Below are positions 34,078 to 43,147 of a stretch of 64,000 bases of DNA, one piece after another. The notes beneath the pieces were generated by a model, which searched no databases, was not told the DNA's origin, and saw only the letters and a program-made list of their open reading frames with translations. A program made the translations under genes and the position numbers. Location of the stretch: NCBI GenBank assembly GCA_003149065.1, contig QGFZ01000001.1, positions 868,001-932,000 on the forward strand. Reading direction: 5' to 3'. Position 1 is the first letter of the stretch. Every line of letters begins with the position of its first letter. Source of the stretch: Ruminococcaceae bacterium R-25. GTDB lineage: Bacteria; Bacillota; Clostridia; Saccharofermentanales; Saccharofermentanaceae.

Positions 34078-35076
34078 TCAGATCTCGAAAGAAGATTTTT
34101 CAGGAAGAATCCTTTCGAAACTCTCGATCAATCTTTTCTTCGTATTCTCAAATTCAGTCCCCTTGTATTCATCGTTGATACAAAGGATCTTTTTCTTATG
34201 GTTTTCGAGCTGGCTTATGACACCGTCGATATCATCGCTTTCGATGAATGTATAACCGAAACGGTTCGGCTTCTTCACATAGAACTTACCTTCACAAAGA
34301 CGCCAGTATCTTACAAGCCATGAAGAGACATCGTCTTTTGATCTGAATCTGTGCATCTGCGTGTTATACATCAGATCTGGAACCTTTGCCCAGACTGTCT
34401 CATAATTCTGCTTTGTAAATGAAAGCGGAACGTGATAATCACGGAACCCTGAAAAAGTTGTCCAGGGCTTTCTCAGAGCTAGAGTCCTATATAAGGATTT
34501 AGGGTCTTTTAAGCTGAACCATTTAGACCTGTTCTCAGATAAGACTTTACTCTTGGAGAAAAACTTATTGATCACATAAACGTTATTCATTCTGAGATAT
34601 TCAAAATCATTAGACGGTGTAAGCACATCAAGCGCCGCATAATCACAAGGCAGACCTTCTACGAAAAAGTCTTCCGGTGTCATTGGAGCTGTCGGGAAAC
34701 AGTCATCATTAAACAAAACAAACTGTTCACTAAGGCCAGGGATCTTATGAAGGCCGACTTCGATCGCGCTGGAATTAAAAGTCGGCAAAGCTTCCTTCGG
34801 CATATAATCCTTGTGATCGATCAGAACGAGCTTTTCACATTTTTCATTAAGCCAATCAAGCCTCTGGCCGCAGGTAACAAAATAAACTTTGTTTACCCAC
34901 GGAGCATATTTCTCGACACCACGGAACCAGTAGCGCATAAGATCCCAGTCACGGTATCTTTGGGCGCCTGTATTATCCTTGGAAGTCTCATTTCCGATGT
35001 ATTTGGCTTTTTCTTTCTGCCATTCAGGATCGTTGCCGTTGACCCACTCAACTATAAAATCAATCTTATCGCTCAT
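34078..35076 (-). CDS. Stealth family sugar-1-phosphate transferase
   Basis: 332 aa. IDFIVEWVNGNDPEWQKEKAKY at the N-terminus is the Stealth CR1 motif, and FVLFNDDCFPTAPMTPEDFF with conserved Asp-Asp near residue 128 is CR2. Stealth proteins (CpsY, SacB, XcbA, GNPTAB) transfer hexose-1-phosphate from a nucleotide sugar, leaving a phosphodiester link. This predicts at least one phosphodiester in the polymer backbone or side chain. The gene overlaps the upstream GT4 gene by 11 nt. Confidence 0.9.
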   Translation of the reverse strand: MSDKIDFIVEWVNGNDPEWQKEKAKYIGNETSKDNTGAQRYRDWDLMRYWFRGVEKYAPWVNKVYFVTCGQRLDWLNEKCEKLVLIDHKDYMPKEALPTFNSSAIEVGLHKIPGLSEQFVLFNDDCFPTAPMTPEDFFVEGLPCDYAALDVLTPSNDFEYLRMNNVYVINKFFSKSKVLSENRSKWFSLKDPKSLYRTLALRKPWTTFSGFRDYHVPLSFTKQNYETVWAKVPDLMYNTQMHRFRSKDDVSSWLVRYWRLCEGKFYVKKPNRFGYTFIESDDIDGVISQLENHKKKILCINDEYKGTEFENTKKRLIESFERILPEKSSFEI

Positions 35077-36214
35077 ATCCTGCCGCCTTCATATAAAAAC
35101 TCTCTAACACTTTTATCTGCGCATTAATATCATAACCTTTTTCGGTAAAGAGCTCACTTCTGTCTCTTCTAACCGTGTATTTTCCCATCATTTCTTCGAC
35201 AATGTCACTCCAGACAGAAGCACTCTCTGTAAGATTTACGGATCTTACCTTTTCTGTTAATACAGCAAGCTCGGGGATAGTATCAGATACAACGCAAATC
35301 AGATCTGCAGCCTGGGCTTCAAGCAAAGCAATTCCGAGTCCTTCGTAAAGTGACGGAAACAGGAAAACGTCAGCTGACATCAAAAGCTCAGGTATATCAT
35401 TTCTGTTACCCAGGAAAAGAACATCTTCTTTAAGTCCACGTTCTTCCACTTTAGACTTAATATTATCCTGTTCTTCACCTGTACCAACCAGAACGAGCGC
35501 AAATGAATCATCACGCTTATGAAGCTCATCAAATACATCAATGACTTTGCCGTGATTCTTCTGGGTGCGGAACTGACCGACATGAATGATCACTTTCCTG
35601 CCCTCAAGGCCTAATTCCTTGCGCACTTCATTTCTTGTTTCTTCATCAAAAGAATATGCTGAAGAATCGATCGAATTTTTGAGGAGAAGGTATTTTTCAC
35701 TATTGCAGATCTTATCTCCGAAGAGCCACTTGCCTGCTTCAGGAGAACATGCAACGAAGTATTCAGCATAACGTCTTAACAGGTGCTTTTCATAGATCAA
35801 GTAACACTTATGAAGATGATCCTTTAATCCCTTTGGATTATCAAGCTGGTCAGTGTTGTGGCTGTGTGCGATAAGTGCCTTTATTCCATGCTTTTTCGCA
35901 GCCTTAAGAGCCTCTTCACCGATCGCATCCATATGAGTATGTACAATATCGTACTCATGATCTCTGAAGAACTCATCAAGCTCCCTGTTATGGAGCTTTC
36001 TGTCTACGCCTCTTGCCGTTATCTGATAGAAACTGCAGCCTAAGGATTCAAGATATTTCTTATCATCAGACTGATCCGGTGTCTTGTCGAAAATAAGGAA
36101 ATCAATATGAAATCTGTCACGGTCAATATTTTTCACGATATTGATCATGACATTCTCCGTACCGCCCTTTTTCAACGGACAACCGAAAACAAAAAGTATC
36201 CTCAAAGGGTTCAT
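35066..36214 (-). CDS. GT4 glycosyltransferase
   Basis: 382 aa, GT-B fold. FGCPLKKGGTENVMINIVKNIDRDRFHIDFLIFD is the GT4 N-terminal Gly-Gly-x-E motif; the donor-binding half has IIHVGQFRTQKNH and FLFPSLYEGLGIALLEAQAADL with the E-x7-E motif. Substrates unknown. It overlaps the next GT4 gene upstream by 4 nt and the Stealth gene downstream by 11 nt. Confidence 0.93.
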   Translation of the reverse strand: MNPLRILFVFGCPLKKGGTENVMINIVKNIDRDRFHIDFLIFDKTPDQSDDKKYLESLGCSFYQITARGVDRKLHNRELDEFFRDHEYDIVHTHMDAIGEEALKAAKKHGIKALIAHSHNTDQLDNPKGLKDHLHKCYLIYEKHLLRRYAEYFVACSPEAGKWLFGDKICNSEKYLLLKNSIDSSAYSFDEETRNEVRKELGLEGRKVIIHVGQFRTQKNHGKVIDVFDELHKRDDSFALVLVGTGEEQDNIKSKVEERGLKEDVLFLGNRNDIPELLMSADVFLFPSLYEGLGIALLEAQAADLICVVSDTIPELAVLTEKVRSVNLTESASVWSDIVEEMMGKYTVRRDRSELFTEKGYDINAQIKVLESFYMKAAGYER

Positions 36215-37395
36215 ACCAGTTCCTCGTATAGTTTCATATATGCCTCGTATGTCTTATCTTTCGGAAATCTGAAAGAACTTACTTCTATCCTCTTGCCCGT
36301 ATCACAGATCTCTCCGATCTTTTGAGCAACGCTTTGAAGATCATGAGGTTCAACGATAAATCCGTCATTCTCCGTCATAGTCTCAGGGATTCCCGTACAG
36401 TTATATGCGACAACAGGCGTTCCGCATGCAAGGGCTTCAACATTCGGAAGACCGAAAGTCTCTTCAACACTCGCATTAAAAAGAACATTGGAAGCGCTGT
36501 ATATCTCAGCAAGTTCCTTGGGGCCGTCTGTTCTTCCGATACCGATCATGTTATCAGGAAGCTTAGCCTTCTGTTTATCATTAAGTCCTACCAGAACGAT
36601 CTTATAGCGTTCATCTAAGATCTTCGATAATTCAATAAAATCCGCAAGGCCTTTTCTCGTATCCCAGGTGCTCGCAACACCTAAAACGATACGCTTATCA
36701 CCCACATTATATTTGATCCTGAAATTACCCGAAGAAGGCTTAAAGACAGATGTATCTATGCCGTTGTAGATAACTCTTGAAGGCAGGTCTTTTAAGAATG
36801 AATCCTTCAATTCGTTATCGAGCCACTTCGAGACACATACCAGATGAAGGTTCTTTACAGAATGGAACATCTGATTCTTTTCGCTGAAATTCTTAGAGGA
36901 ATTATCCTTGAATATACTTGCAGGATAAGCCTTTTTCTGAGGGCATTTGCTGCATCCGGTAAGCTTCCATTTTTCACATCCTGCCATGCTGTAATAGCAG
37001 CAGTGACCCGTATAAGCCCAGCAATCATGCAGAGTCCATACTACAGGCTTACCGGCATCCTTAAGAAAGTCAAACAACATAGGGACATTAATGTAATATC
37101 CGTGAAGATTATGCAGATGAATGATATCAGGATCGTACTCTTTGATCTGCTTAATAAGCTTCTCCGTAGCACCTTTTGAATAATGTCCTGCTTTGTCAGT
37201 AAGTCTGGTAAGGACTCCGTCAGTATAGACCGATAAAGAGTTTCCTATCTTGAACGAAGGAACATCACCCGGAACCTCATTTCTTGCATAAGCAACTGCG
37301 CCTTCGTGTCCGCGCGATCTTAATGTGCGGTAAATATCAACGGCGATCTTGCCGGTGCTCAAATTTCCGAATGTGTTTATCTGCAGTACTTTCAC
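36211..37395 (-). CDS. GT4 glycosyltransferase
   Basis: 394 aa. KVLQINTFGNLSTGKIAVDIYRTLRSRGHEGAVAYARNE at the N-terminus and VLFNASVEETFGLPNVEALACGTPVVAYN (E-x7-E) in the C-terminal half identify a retaining GT4. A Cys cluster (CCYYSMAGCEKWKLTGCSKCPQKK, about 132-155) is typical of a WcaC-like subgroup of capsule transferases. Donor unknown. The gene starts 19 nt after the next GT4 gene in the cluster. Confidence 0.93.
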   Translation of the reverse strand: MKVLQINTFGNLSTGKIAVDIYRTLRSRGHEGAVAYARNEVPGDVPSFKIGNSLSVYTDGVLTRLTDKAGHYSKGATEKLIKQIKEYDPDIIHLHNLHGYYINVPMLFDFLKDAGKPVVWTLHDCWAYTGHCCYYSMAGCEKWKLTGCSKCPQKKAYPASIFKDNSSKNFSEKNQMFHSVKNLHLVCVSKWLDNELKDSFLKDLPSRVIYNGIDTSVFKPSSGNFRIKYNVGDKRIVLGVASTWDTRKGLADFIELSKILDERYKIVLVGLNDKQKAKLPDNMIGIGRTDGPKELAEIYSASNVLFNASVEETFGLPNVEALACGTPVVAYNCTGIPETMTENDGFIVEPHDLQSVAQKIGEICDTGKRIEVSSFRFPKDKTYEAYMKLYEELV

Positions 37396-37414
37396 GCTGT
37401 ATTCACCTGGTGTA

Positions 37415-38692
37415 TCAGAGCTTTGATATCACTTCTGTATATTTCTTAATGCTTATATCTTTTGTGAGGTTCTTAACAAGATAATCGTGGCCCTTAGTGC
37501 CCATGTCAGCTAAATCCCTGCTGTCAGCATTTTCGATAAACCATCTGATATTATCTTCAACAGCCTTATAATCACCCGGCTCAGAAACCTTGCCGCAGCC
37601 GATCTCGTTTATAAGGATCTCGACTTCAGAACCTTTTTCGAGCACAGCCAAAACAGGCTTTGCAACGCCTGCGATCCCGTAGAACTTACTCGGGCAAGAA
37701 ACGCCCTTGATTCCCTTGGCATTAACGCACCAGTGAACATCAGCTGCGTTGAGGCTGTAAATGAGCTTATCCTTGTCCTGATAAGGAATGAAAACAACGG
37801 AATCCATATTGTGCTCTTTAACGTAAGCCGTGAGCTTATCAAGCACGCTTCCTGCACCTACGAATGCGAAAACAACATCCCTGCCGTCAGGAGTCTTAGC
37901 TCCATTAAACTTTTCGATGACTTTGATGAGGCCTTCAAGATCATAGTAAAGACCGATATTGCCTGAATACATGATTATGTACTTGTTCTCAAGGCCGTAC
38001 TTCTGCTTGAACTCAACAATACCAGCCTCATCAGGATTCAAAGGATAGATCTGCTTTTCATCGATCCAGTTGTTGATCATGGTATGGTTAGGAACTTCTT
38101 CGCCCTTAAACCTGTTCTTTAATGTATCAACGAGATCCCGGCCTACTGTGATAACGAGATCAGACTTCCTGCAGGATTTCTTATCAAGGCTCATCGCGAC
38201 CTTTAACGCGGGCTTAAGCTTTACATATCCTGTAGCAAGAATCTGCTCAGGGTTATAGTCCTGAATGCAGTAAATGAACTTCGGGTGCTCTCCCTTATCG
38301 TTCTTGATATGCTTCTTGCCGTAAAGGCCCAGCATACCGCCCATTACAGGGGGCTGCGAGATCGTGAAAACATAGTCCTGAGGGCCGACCTTCTTAGTTA
38401 CTTTCTTTGCCTGTCTATAGTAAGCCAGAAGATTTTTGATCCTGCTCTTCTTGCTTGCTTTCGAAAACTCCGGAACAGGAACTCTATAAAGCTTTACTCC
38501 GTTTAATGACTCTTCGTATATCTTCTTTTCCTTATATTTCTCATCGATCTTTCCGGTATAAGAAGGCACGGTGCAGATAACCGTAACGTCAAAATCATCC
38601 AGCATACCCTCTGCCATATCCTGGAGGATCTGGCCTGTAGATGCGGCATCGGGCGCATAGTAATGAGCGTAGATGAGGATCTTTTTCTTCAT
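37415..38692 (-). CDS. GT4 glycosyltransferase (WbuB/WcaI-like)
   Basis: 425 aa. ILIYAHYYAPDAASTGQILQDMAEGML with CTVPSYTG is the N-terminus of the WbuB/WcaI subgroup; YSGNIGLYYDLEGLIKVIEKF is the donor-side start. WbuB is an N-acetylfucosamine transferase and WcaI acts in colanic acid synthesis; the sugar here cannot be assigned. Start and stop are coupled with the acetyltransferase gene (1-nt overlap). Confidence 0.92.
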   Translation of the reverse strand: MKKKILIYAHYYAPDAASTGQILQDMAEGMLDDFDVTVICTVPSYTGKIDEKYKEKKIYEESLNGVKLYRVPVPEFSKASKKSRIKNLLAYYRQAKKVTKKVGPQDYVFTISQPPVMGGMLGLYGKKHIKNDKGEHPKFIYCIQDYNPEQILATGYVKLKPALKVAMSLDKKSCRKSDLVITVGRDLVDTLKNRFKGEEVPNHTMINNWIDEKQIYPLNPDEAGIVEFKQKYGLENKYIIMYSGNIGLYYDLEGLIKVIEKFNGAKTPDGRDVVFAFVGAGSVLDKLTAYVKEHNMDSVVFIPYQDKDKLIYSLNAADVHWCVNAKGIKGVSCPSKFYGIAGVAKPVLAVLEKGSEVEILINEIGCGKVSEPGDYKAVEDNIRWFIENADSRDLADMGTKGHDYLVKNLTKDISIKKYTEVISKL

Positions 38693-39273
38693 CAGGATTC
38701 TCCGACTTTCTTTATAACCCTTGCCGGATTTCCTACGATAACTGAATCTGCTTCGAACTTACCTGAAACAACGGCACCTGCACCGACAACGCAGCCGTCG
38801 CCAAGTTCAGTGCCTTTGAGGATTATCGCATTGCAGCCGATAAAGCAGTTCTTTCCGATCTTGATGGGCTTTGCGGGGACAAGGTCACTGTCGCCGCCGT
38901 TCTTATCTGCAAGGAGCTTATTTCTTGTCTCAGCTTCGATTGGGTGGAAATCGTTATCCAGGATCTTTGTATTACCGCCGATCGCAGTATTTTCGCCGAT
39001 CTCGATACCTTTCCTGGCATAAATGGTAACACCGCTCATACCGACATTATTGCCGATCCTGATATATGCACCGGGAGCTCTTGTAACGATTATTGTCTTG
39101 CTGTAAAGGCCGACGAGATTCGAGAGGAATGAAGACTTGATCGTAACGTTGTCACCGATCGTAAGCTCGGCGCCCTTTTTATTGAAGATAACGGGAGCAC
39201 CCTTCAAAAGAAGGTTCTTGCCGTATCTTACTTTGGTCATCTTCATAACGAGCTTATACCAGTTGCTGTTCAT
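38692..39273 (-). CDS. hexapeptide-repeat acetyltransferase (WcaF/Maa-like)
   Basis: 193 aa, left-handed beta-helix. Repeated hexapeptides (IRIGNNVGMSGVTI, IEIGENTAIGGNTKI, IKIGKNCFIGCNAII, TELGDGCVVGAGAVV) and the C-terminal VIVGNPARVIKK are characteristic. The family O-acetylates sugars with acetyl-CoA. GGGAGGGG precedes the start. It probably acetylates a residue of the repeat unit, and the SGNH protein at 20442 could act on the same acetyl group. Confidence 0.92.
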   Translation of the reverse strand: MNSNWYKLVMKMTKVRYGKNLLLKGAPVIFNKKGAELTIGDNVTIKSSFLSNLVGLYSKTIIVTRAPGAYIRIGNNVGMSGVTIYARKGIEIGENTAIGGNTKILDNDFHPIEAETRNKLLADKNGGDSDLVPAKPIKIGKNCFIGCNAIILKGTELGDGCVVGAGAVVSGKFEADSVIVGNPARVIKKVGES

Positions 39274-39291
39274 GTCCCCTCCCGTTATATC

Positions 39292-40734
39292 TTACTTTGC
39301 GCCTTTTCCGGTAAATACGACACCGATAGTCTTTATGAGGATCATGAAATCCAATCCAAGACTCCAGTTGGAGATATATTCCGTATCGAGCCTTACGACT
39401 TCTTCGAAGTCAGTGATCTCGGATCTTCCCGATACCTGCCACATGCCTGTGATGCCGGGCTTAACCGCCATTCTCGCACGGTGGTGGAAATGATATTTCT
39501 CATATTCATCGAGCGTAGGAGGTCTCGTGCCTACCGTTGACATTGAACCTGCAAGAACGTTAAAGAACTGCGGGAATTCATCAAGGCTGGTCCTTCTGAT
39601 AAACTCGCCGACACCTGTCTTTTTCGTGCCGTCAGGAAGGATCTTGTTGCCGATGATCCTGGGGTCGAAATCCATCTTGAACATCATGCCGTCTTTGACG
39701 AGATTATCATCCATCAGTTCCTGCTTCATGTCTTCTGCGTCCATACGCATTGAACGGAGCTTATAGATCGTGATGTGCTTGCCGTTCTTACCGATCCTTT
39801 TCTGCTTGAAAAGAATGGGGCCCGGTGACTGGATCTTGATGATAGGTCCTATGACCGCCATTATGAGAAGCGCAAAAATGCTTCCGATGAGTCCTGCGAA
39901 AATGTCGAAAACACGCTTAATGAGGATCTGTACGGGAGTTGCATAGTTGATAGCCGTAGTAAGAACTGATGTGCCGCCGATCTTTTCGGAAAATCTCTTA
40001 ACACCTGACCTGCCCATATAAGGAACATGGTAATGCGTAGGAACGGCCATAACAGCACATGCATCCATGAGCTTTACGACCATACGGTCATTTATAGGAG
40101 CATCGATATAGACTGAATCGACCCACTCCTTAGCGATATACTGCGAAGCTTTCTTGATATCGCATACGACGGGAATTCCGTGGACGCTCGCAATATTTGA
40201 TGTCTCAAGCAAGATGATGCCTACGATATCGTAGCCTGCCCTGTTATCGCTTAAAAGCTGTGTGATTATCTGGTCAGCATTCTTTTCGGAAACGACAACA
40301 ACCATGTTGTTGCGCTCACGTCTGAACCTTCCGCGCTTTAAGATCTCTTTGTAAAGGATCCTGAAGCAGAAGCTGGCTACAACATAAATGCACATCGTGC
40401 CCGCAAGGACAACTCTGGAAAAATAAATATCCTGCTGTGTGGAAAACAGATAGAAAAGGATAACTGCGAAAACGTAAACGCAGTGCTTAATGTGTTCTAT
40501 AAGCTCTCTTGTAAACGGACGCTTGATTACATCGTGCAGAGAATTGTTAATGACCATTACGAGTAGATCAGCCAGCAGAAGAACTATGCCCAGATTCCTG
40601 TATTCACGTCTGAGATAAGCCCAGTCGTTGAAACGGAAAAAGTAAACGAGCATATATGAGGCCTGAAGGATTATGAGATCAAGCAGCAAAAAGTCGATGT
40701 GCTTTGACCATCCCTGTGCATTTCGCTTGTACAC
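39292..40734 (-). CDS. polyprenyl-phosphate sugar-1-phosphate transferase (first initiating enzyme)
   Basis: 480 aa. Four to five membrane segments in ~1-130, a CoA-binding-like middle domain, and the catalytic domain with LIKRVFDIFAGLIGSIFALLIMAV, KLRSMRMDAE, RRTSLDEFPQFFNVLAGSMSTVGTRPPT and KPGITGMWQVSGRS. That C-terminal motif is the WbaP/CpsE type that usually transfers galactose- or glucose-1-phosphate, or a fucosamine-type sugar. It is the first enzyme gene after loaP and starts the repeat unit of the proximal gene set. Confidence 0.95.
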   Translation of the reverse strand: MYKRNAQGWSKHIDFLLLDLIILQASYMLVYFFRFNDWAYLRREYRNLGIVLLLADLLVMVINNSLHDVIKRPFTRELIEHIKHCVYVFAVILFYLFSTQQDIYFSRVVLAGTMCIYVVASFCFRILYKEILKRGRFRRERNNMVVVVSEKNADQIITQLLSDNRAGYDIVGIILLETSNIASVHGIPVVCDIKKASQYIAKEWVDSVYIDAPINDRMVVKLMDACAVMAVPTHYHVPYMGRSGVKRFSEKIGGTSVLTTAINYATPVQILIKRVFDIFAGLIGSIFALLIMAVIGPIIKIQSPGPILFKQKRIGKNGKHITIYKLRSMRMDAEDMKQELMDDNLVKDGMMFKMDFDPRIIGNKILPDGTKKTGVGEFIRRTSLDEFPQFFNVLAGSMSTVGTRPPTLDEYEKYHFHHRARMAVKPGITGMWQVSGRSEITDFEEVVRLDTEYISNWSLGLDFMILIKTIGVVFTGKGAK

Positions 40735-40761
40735 TTAACCAGTAATTCTCCTAATGAAATA

Positions 40762-41277
40762 TCAATTCTTGGCAGGTATCTTCTCGATGATCTCGAGACC
40801 TACTTTGATCTCTCTGGGACCGCCCATGAAGTCAGCCCTGATAATGGCTATCCTCTTATGACGGTTGATCTTTAATATGTTTCCTTCCATTCCGCGCAAA
40901 GGTCCGTAATTGATCGTGATCTTATCTCCTTCGATCACACCTACAGATTCCTGTGCAATGTAGTCTTCACCAATAAGTATCCTCAAAAACTTTTCTTCAT
41001 CCGGCGATATCGAACTGAAACCGGATTCAGTTCCCAGGATCCTCGTAAAAGCGTTGATCTTCTTTAAGCGCAGATAAAAGTCTTTAACATTATCTGTCTG
41101 GAAAAAGATGTATCCCGGGAAAAGCGGAGTAGTAACCTTCGTCCATTCGCCCCTGATGCTTTTTCTCCGTTCAAACAAAGGAACGAAGATATCTTCACCT
41201 TCAGCTTTAACTTCCAGCTGTAATCTGGCAGCCAATTTGCGCTCATCGCCTGTGCGAACTTGTACTACATACCACAT
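40762..41277 (-). CDS. loaP: LoaP-like NusG paralog, operon antiterminator
   Basis: 171 aa. The NGN domain starts MWYVVQVRTGDERKLAARLQ and contains PLFPGYIFFQ; the C-terminal KOW domain contains GPLRGMEGNILKINRHKRIAII. These match specialised NusG paralogs of the LoaP type, which suppress termination in long polysaccharide or antibiotic operons of Firmicutes. It is the first gene of the ~33-kb supercluster on the same strand. The start is fixed by the conserved N-terminus, yet no clear Shine-Dalgarno sequence precedes it, which suggests low or regulated translation. Confidence 0.9.
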   Translation of the reverse strand: MWYVVQVRTGDERKLAARLQLEVKAEGEDIFVPLFERRKSIRGEWTKVTTPLFPGYIFFQTDNVKDFYLRLKKINAFTRILGTESGFSSISPDEEKFLRILIGEDYIAQESVGVIEGDKITINYGPLRGMEGNILKINRHKRIAIIRADFMGGPREIKVGLEIIEKIPAKN

Positions 41278-41360
41278 GCCGATATTTTATCATTAAAGCT
41301 AAAAGTATTATAAATAAGAAAAATAAGCGATTTTGAATGGGTTTTGGTGAAAGTGTGTAA

Positions 41361-41405
41361 GAAAATTGAAAGAATCCCCCTCAAATCATTGAAGGGGATT
41401 TAATT
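41361..41405. terminator. terminator between the Wzz-like gene and loaP
   Basis: Stem AATCCCC/GGGGATT with 2 further pairs and a loop of about 8 nt; on the minus strand it is followed by TCTTTCAATTTTC, a broken T-tract. It separates the Wzz-like transcript from the LoaP operon or leaks into it. Confidence 0.6.
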
Positions 41406-41427
41406 TCTTAAGATTCGCTGATTTTTA

Positions 41428-42954
41428 TCAGATTATTATCGCGCCGATTATCTTTGTTCCGGCATTTTCGATGAGCGCGATCTCGTTTGCGACATTCTTG
41501 AAAAGTGATACTTTTCGCTGCTCGATAAGAACCACTCCGTCATAGTCAGGAACAGCCTTAAGAACATCCGGATCACTGAACATATCAATCTTTACATCGC
41601 CCTTGATTCCAAGCTTCTTAACTGCCTCAGATATAGCCTTCTTATCGCCCGTTCCTGTGATCAGGACTTTGCCGAGATCCTTGGTTAAATTGCTGTAGTT
41701 ATTTGCAACGAGCTTTGCCATGTTATCGGCACTCATTTTCGAATCGTCTTCTGACTTGATATCGATCTTTACCGTAAATCCACAGCGCTTTCCAAGGGGC
41801 TTTAAAACGCCGATCTTCCTGATGTTTTTGAACTTGCCGAAGAACTGCGCCTGAGTTGTTATCTTCTTTCCGAAAACATAAACCAGAACGAGGATTACTG
41901 TTACAACGCAGAAGCCTGCAACGAAGCCTACGAGGCCGTACTTAATGCCGGGCTTCATTACGCTCATGAAGCTTACGGGCTCAGTAACATCAGGCATCGG
42001 AGCACCTGTAAGTTCTGCTTCTCTTTCAGTTTCAAAATAATTGATGAGATCTTCTTTTCCGGAAAGTCCTAAATCCTTTGCGACCTGCTCTAATGAATCA
42101 TTAAAACCTGTAACCTGCTTCTGGAGGTTTTCGAGTTTTGCTGTCTGGTTAGTCTGGTTATCTCTTATGCCTGAATCAGCCTTGCTGTTTTCCTGGACGC
42201 CGCCTAATGTGATCTTATGTGATGCAACAGTCTTGTTGAGCTTGGCAGATTCAGCAGTAATGTGATTCTTAATAAGCTCGGTTACATCCTTAACAAAGCA
42301 CTCGGAAGGTCCGATCGTCTTAACTGTAATCGATGCAACTCTAATTGCATTTTCATCGCCCGAAAGTACTGATGAGTCAGCTACTGTGCTGTCGATTGAA
42401 ATTACTTCCTTGATGTAATCAGCCTTAAAGCCGTTATTTTCTGCATATTCGTCAAGGAAAGTTCCGCCATATACAGCGTTCTGGTAAGCAGCGACTAAAG
42501 CCTTATCTGCGCCCTCTGCAGCCGTGCCGTCAAGCGCGATCACGAACTGTGTTCTAGATTCATAAACATTTTCGGGATCGATCTGCATATAAACAGAATC
42601 TGTAAGATAGCTTCTCTGGTGTTCGATCTGAAGCTTTACCTTATCGATCGCAGCAGCAATATCCCTTGCCCTGTCGATCTTATTGATCCTCTGCTGGTAC
42701 TCAAAATCAGACTCACTATTGCCCTGAACGGACGTATCGAGAGCATTAAAACTCTCTGTTGTTCTTGTGATCTTATATGCGAAAAGCGCTCCGGCCAGAA
42801 TTACGGCAACGATAAGAACGATTCCCAGATTCCTTAAGACCGAATACAACAGATCCTTCAGACTGAGCGTGGAATCATCTTCAGGATCCATCATAAGAAC
42901 AACCCCATTATTGTTCAGATTAAGATCCGCCTGCTCTTTAATATTCGAACCCAT
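41428..42954 (-). CDS. Wzz-like chain-length/co-polymerase protein with C-terminal kinase-like remnant
   Basis: 508 aa. Membrane segments at ~41-62 and ~345-368 enclose a large extracytoplasmic domain, the topology of Wzz/YveK/CapA proteins. The cytoplasmic C-terminus (~390-508) resembles the adaptor or nucleotide-binding fold of BY-kinases (VLITGTGDKKAISEAVKKLG, DGVVLIEQRKV, GAIII) but lacks a proper Walker A GxxGxGKT and a tyrosine tail, so it is probably not an active kinase. It has its own promoter and a terminator before loaP. No CpsD/CpsB kinase-phosphatase pair is present in the window. Confidence 0.85.
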   Translation of the reverse strand: MGSNIKEQADLNLNNNGVVLMMDPEDDSTLSLKDLLYSVLRNLGIVLIVAVILAGALFAYKITRTTESFNALDTSVQGNSESDFEYQQRINKIDRARDIAAAIDKVKLQIEHQRSYLTDSVYMQIDPENVYESRTQFVIALDGTAAEGADKALVAAYQNAVYGGTFLDEYAENNGFKADYIKEVISIDSTVADSSVLSGDENAIRVASITVKTIGPSECFVKDVTELIKNHITAESAKLNKTVASHKITLGGVQENSKADSGIRDNQTNQTAKLENLQKQVTGFNDSLEQVAKDLGLSGKEDLINYFETEREAELTGAPMPDVTEPVSFMSVMKPGIKYGLVGFVAGFCVVTVILVLVYVFGKKITTQAQFFGKFKNIRKIGVLKPLGKRCGFTVKIDIKSEDDSKMSADNMAKLVANNYSNLTKDLGKVLITGTGDKKAISEAVKKLGIKGDVKIDMFSDPDVLKAVPDYDGVVLIEQRKVSLFKNVANEIALIENAGTKIIGAIII

Positions 42955-42984
42955 CTATTATCTCCTGTTTTTTAAATAATATAA

Positions 42985-43013
42985 ATTATAAGCGCAAGCG
43001 ATGTTATCCACAA
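42985..43013 (-). promoter_or_regulatory. promoter of the Wzz-like gene
   Basis: On the minus strand TTGTGG (43008-43013) and TATAAT (42985-42990) are separated by exactly 17 bp, 30 nt upstream of the start codon, with a CAGGAGA ribosome binding site between. Confidence 0.65.
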
Positions 43014-43147
43014 ACGAGCAAGATACCCTATATATCCTGTAAGCATCAGCTCCATATCGGTAAAAATGCCAAAATGGACCGCCCGTAATATCCGCTTTTC
43101 ATATTTGTGATATGATTCAAATGTAGAACAAAGACCGGAGGCATTAT

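Noticed and set aside
41428-42954. active BY-type tyrosine kinase
   Set aside because: The C-terminal domain lacks a proper Walker A motif and a tyrosine cluster, so only a chain-length/adaptor role is supported.
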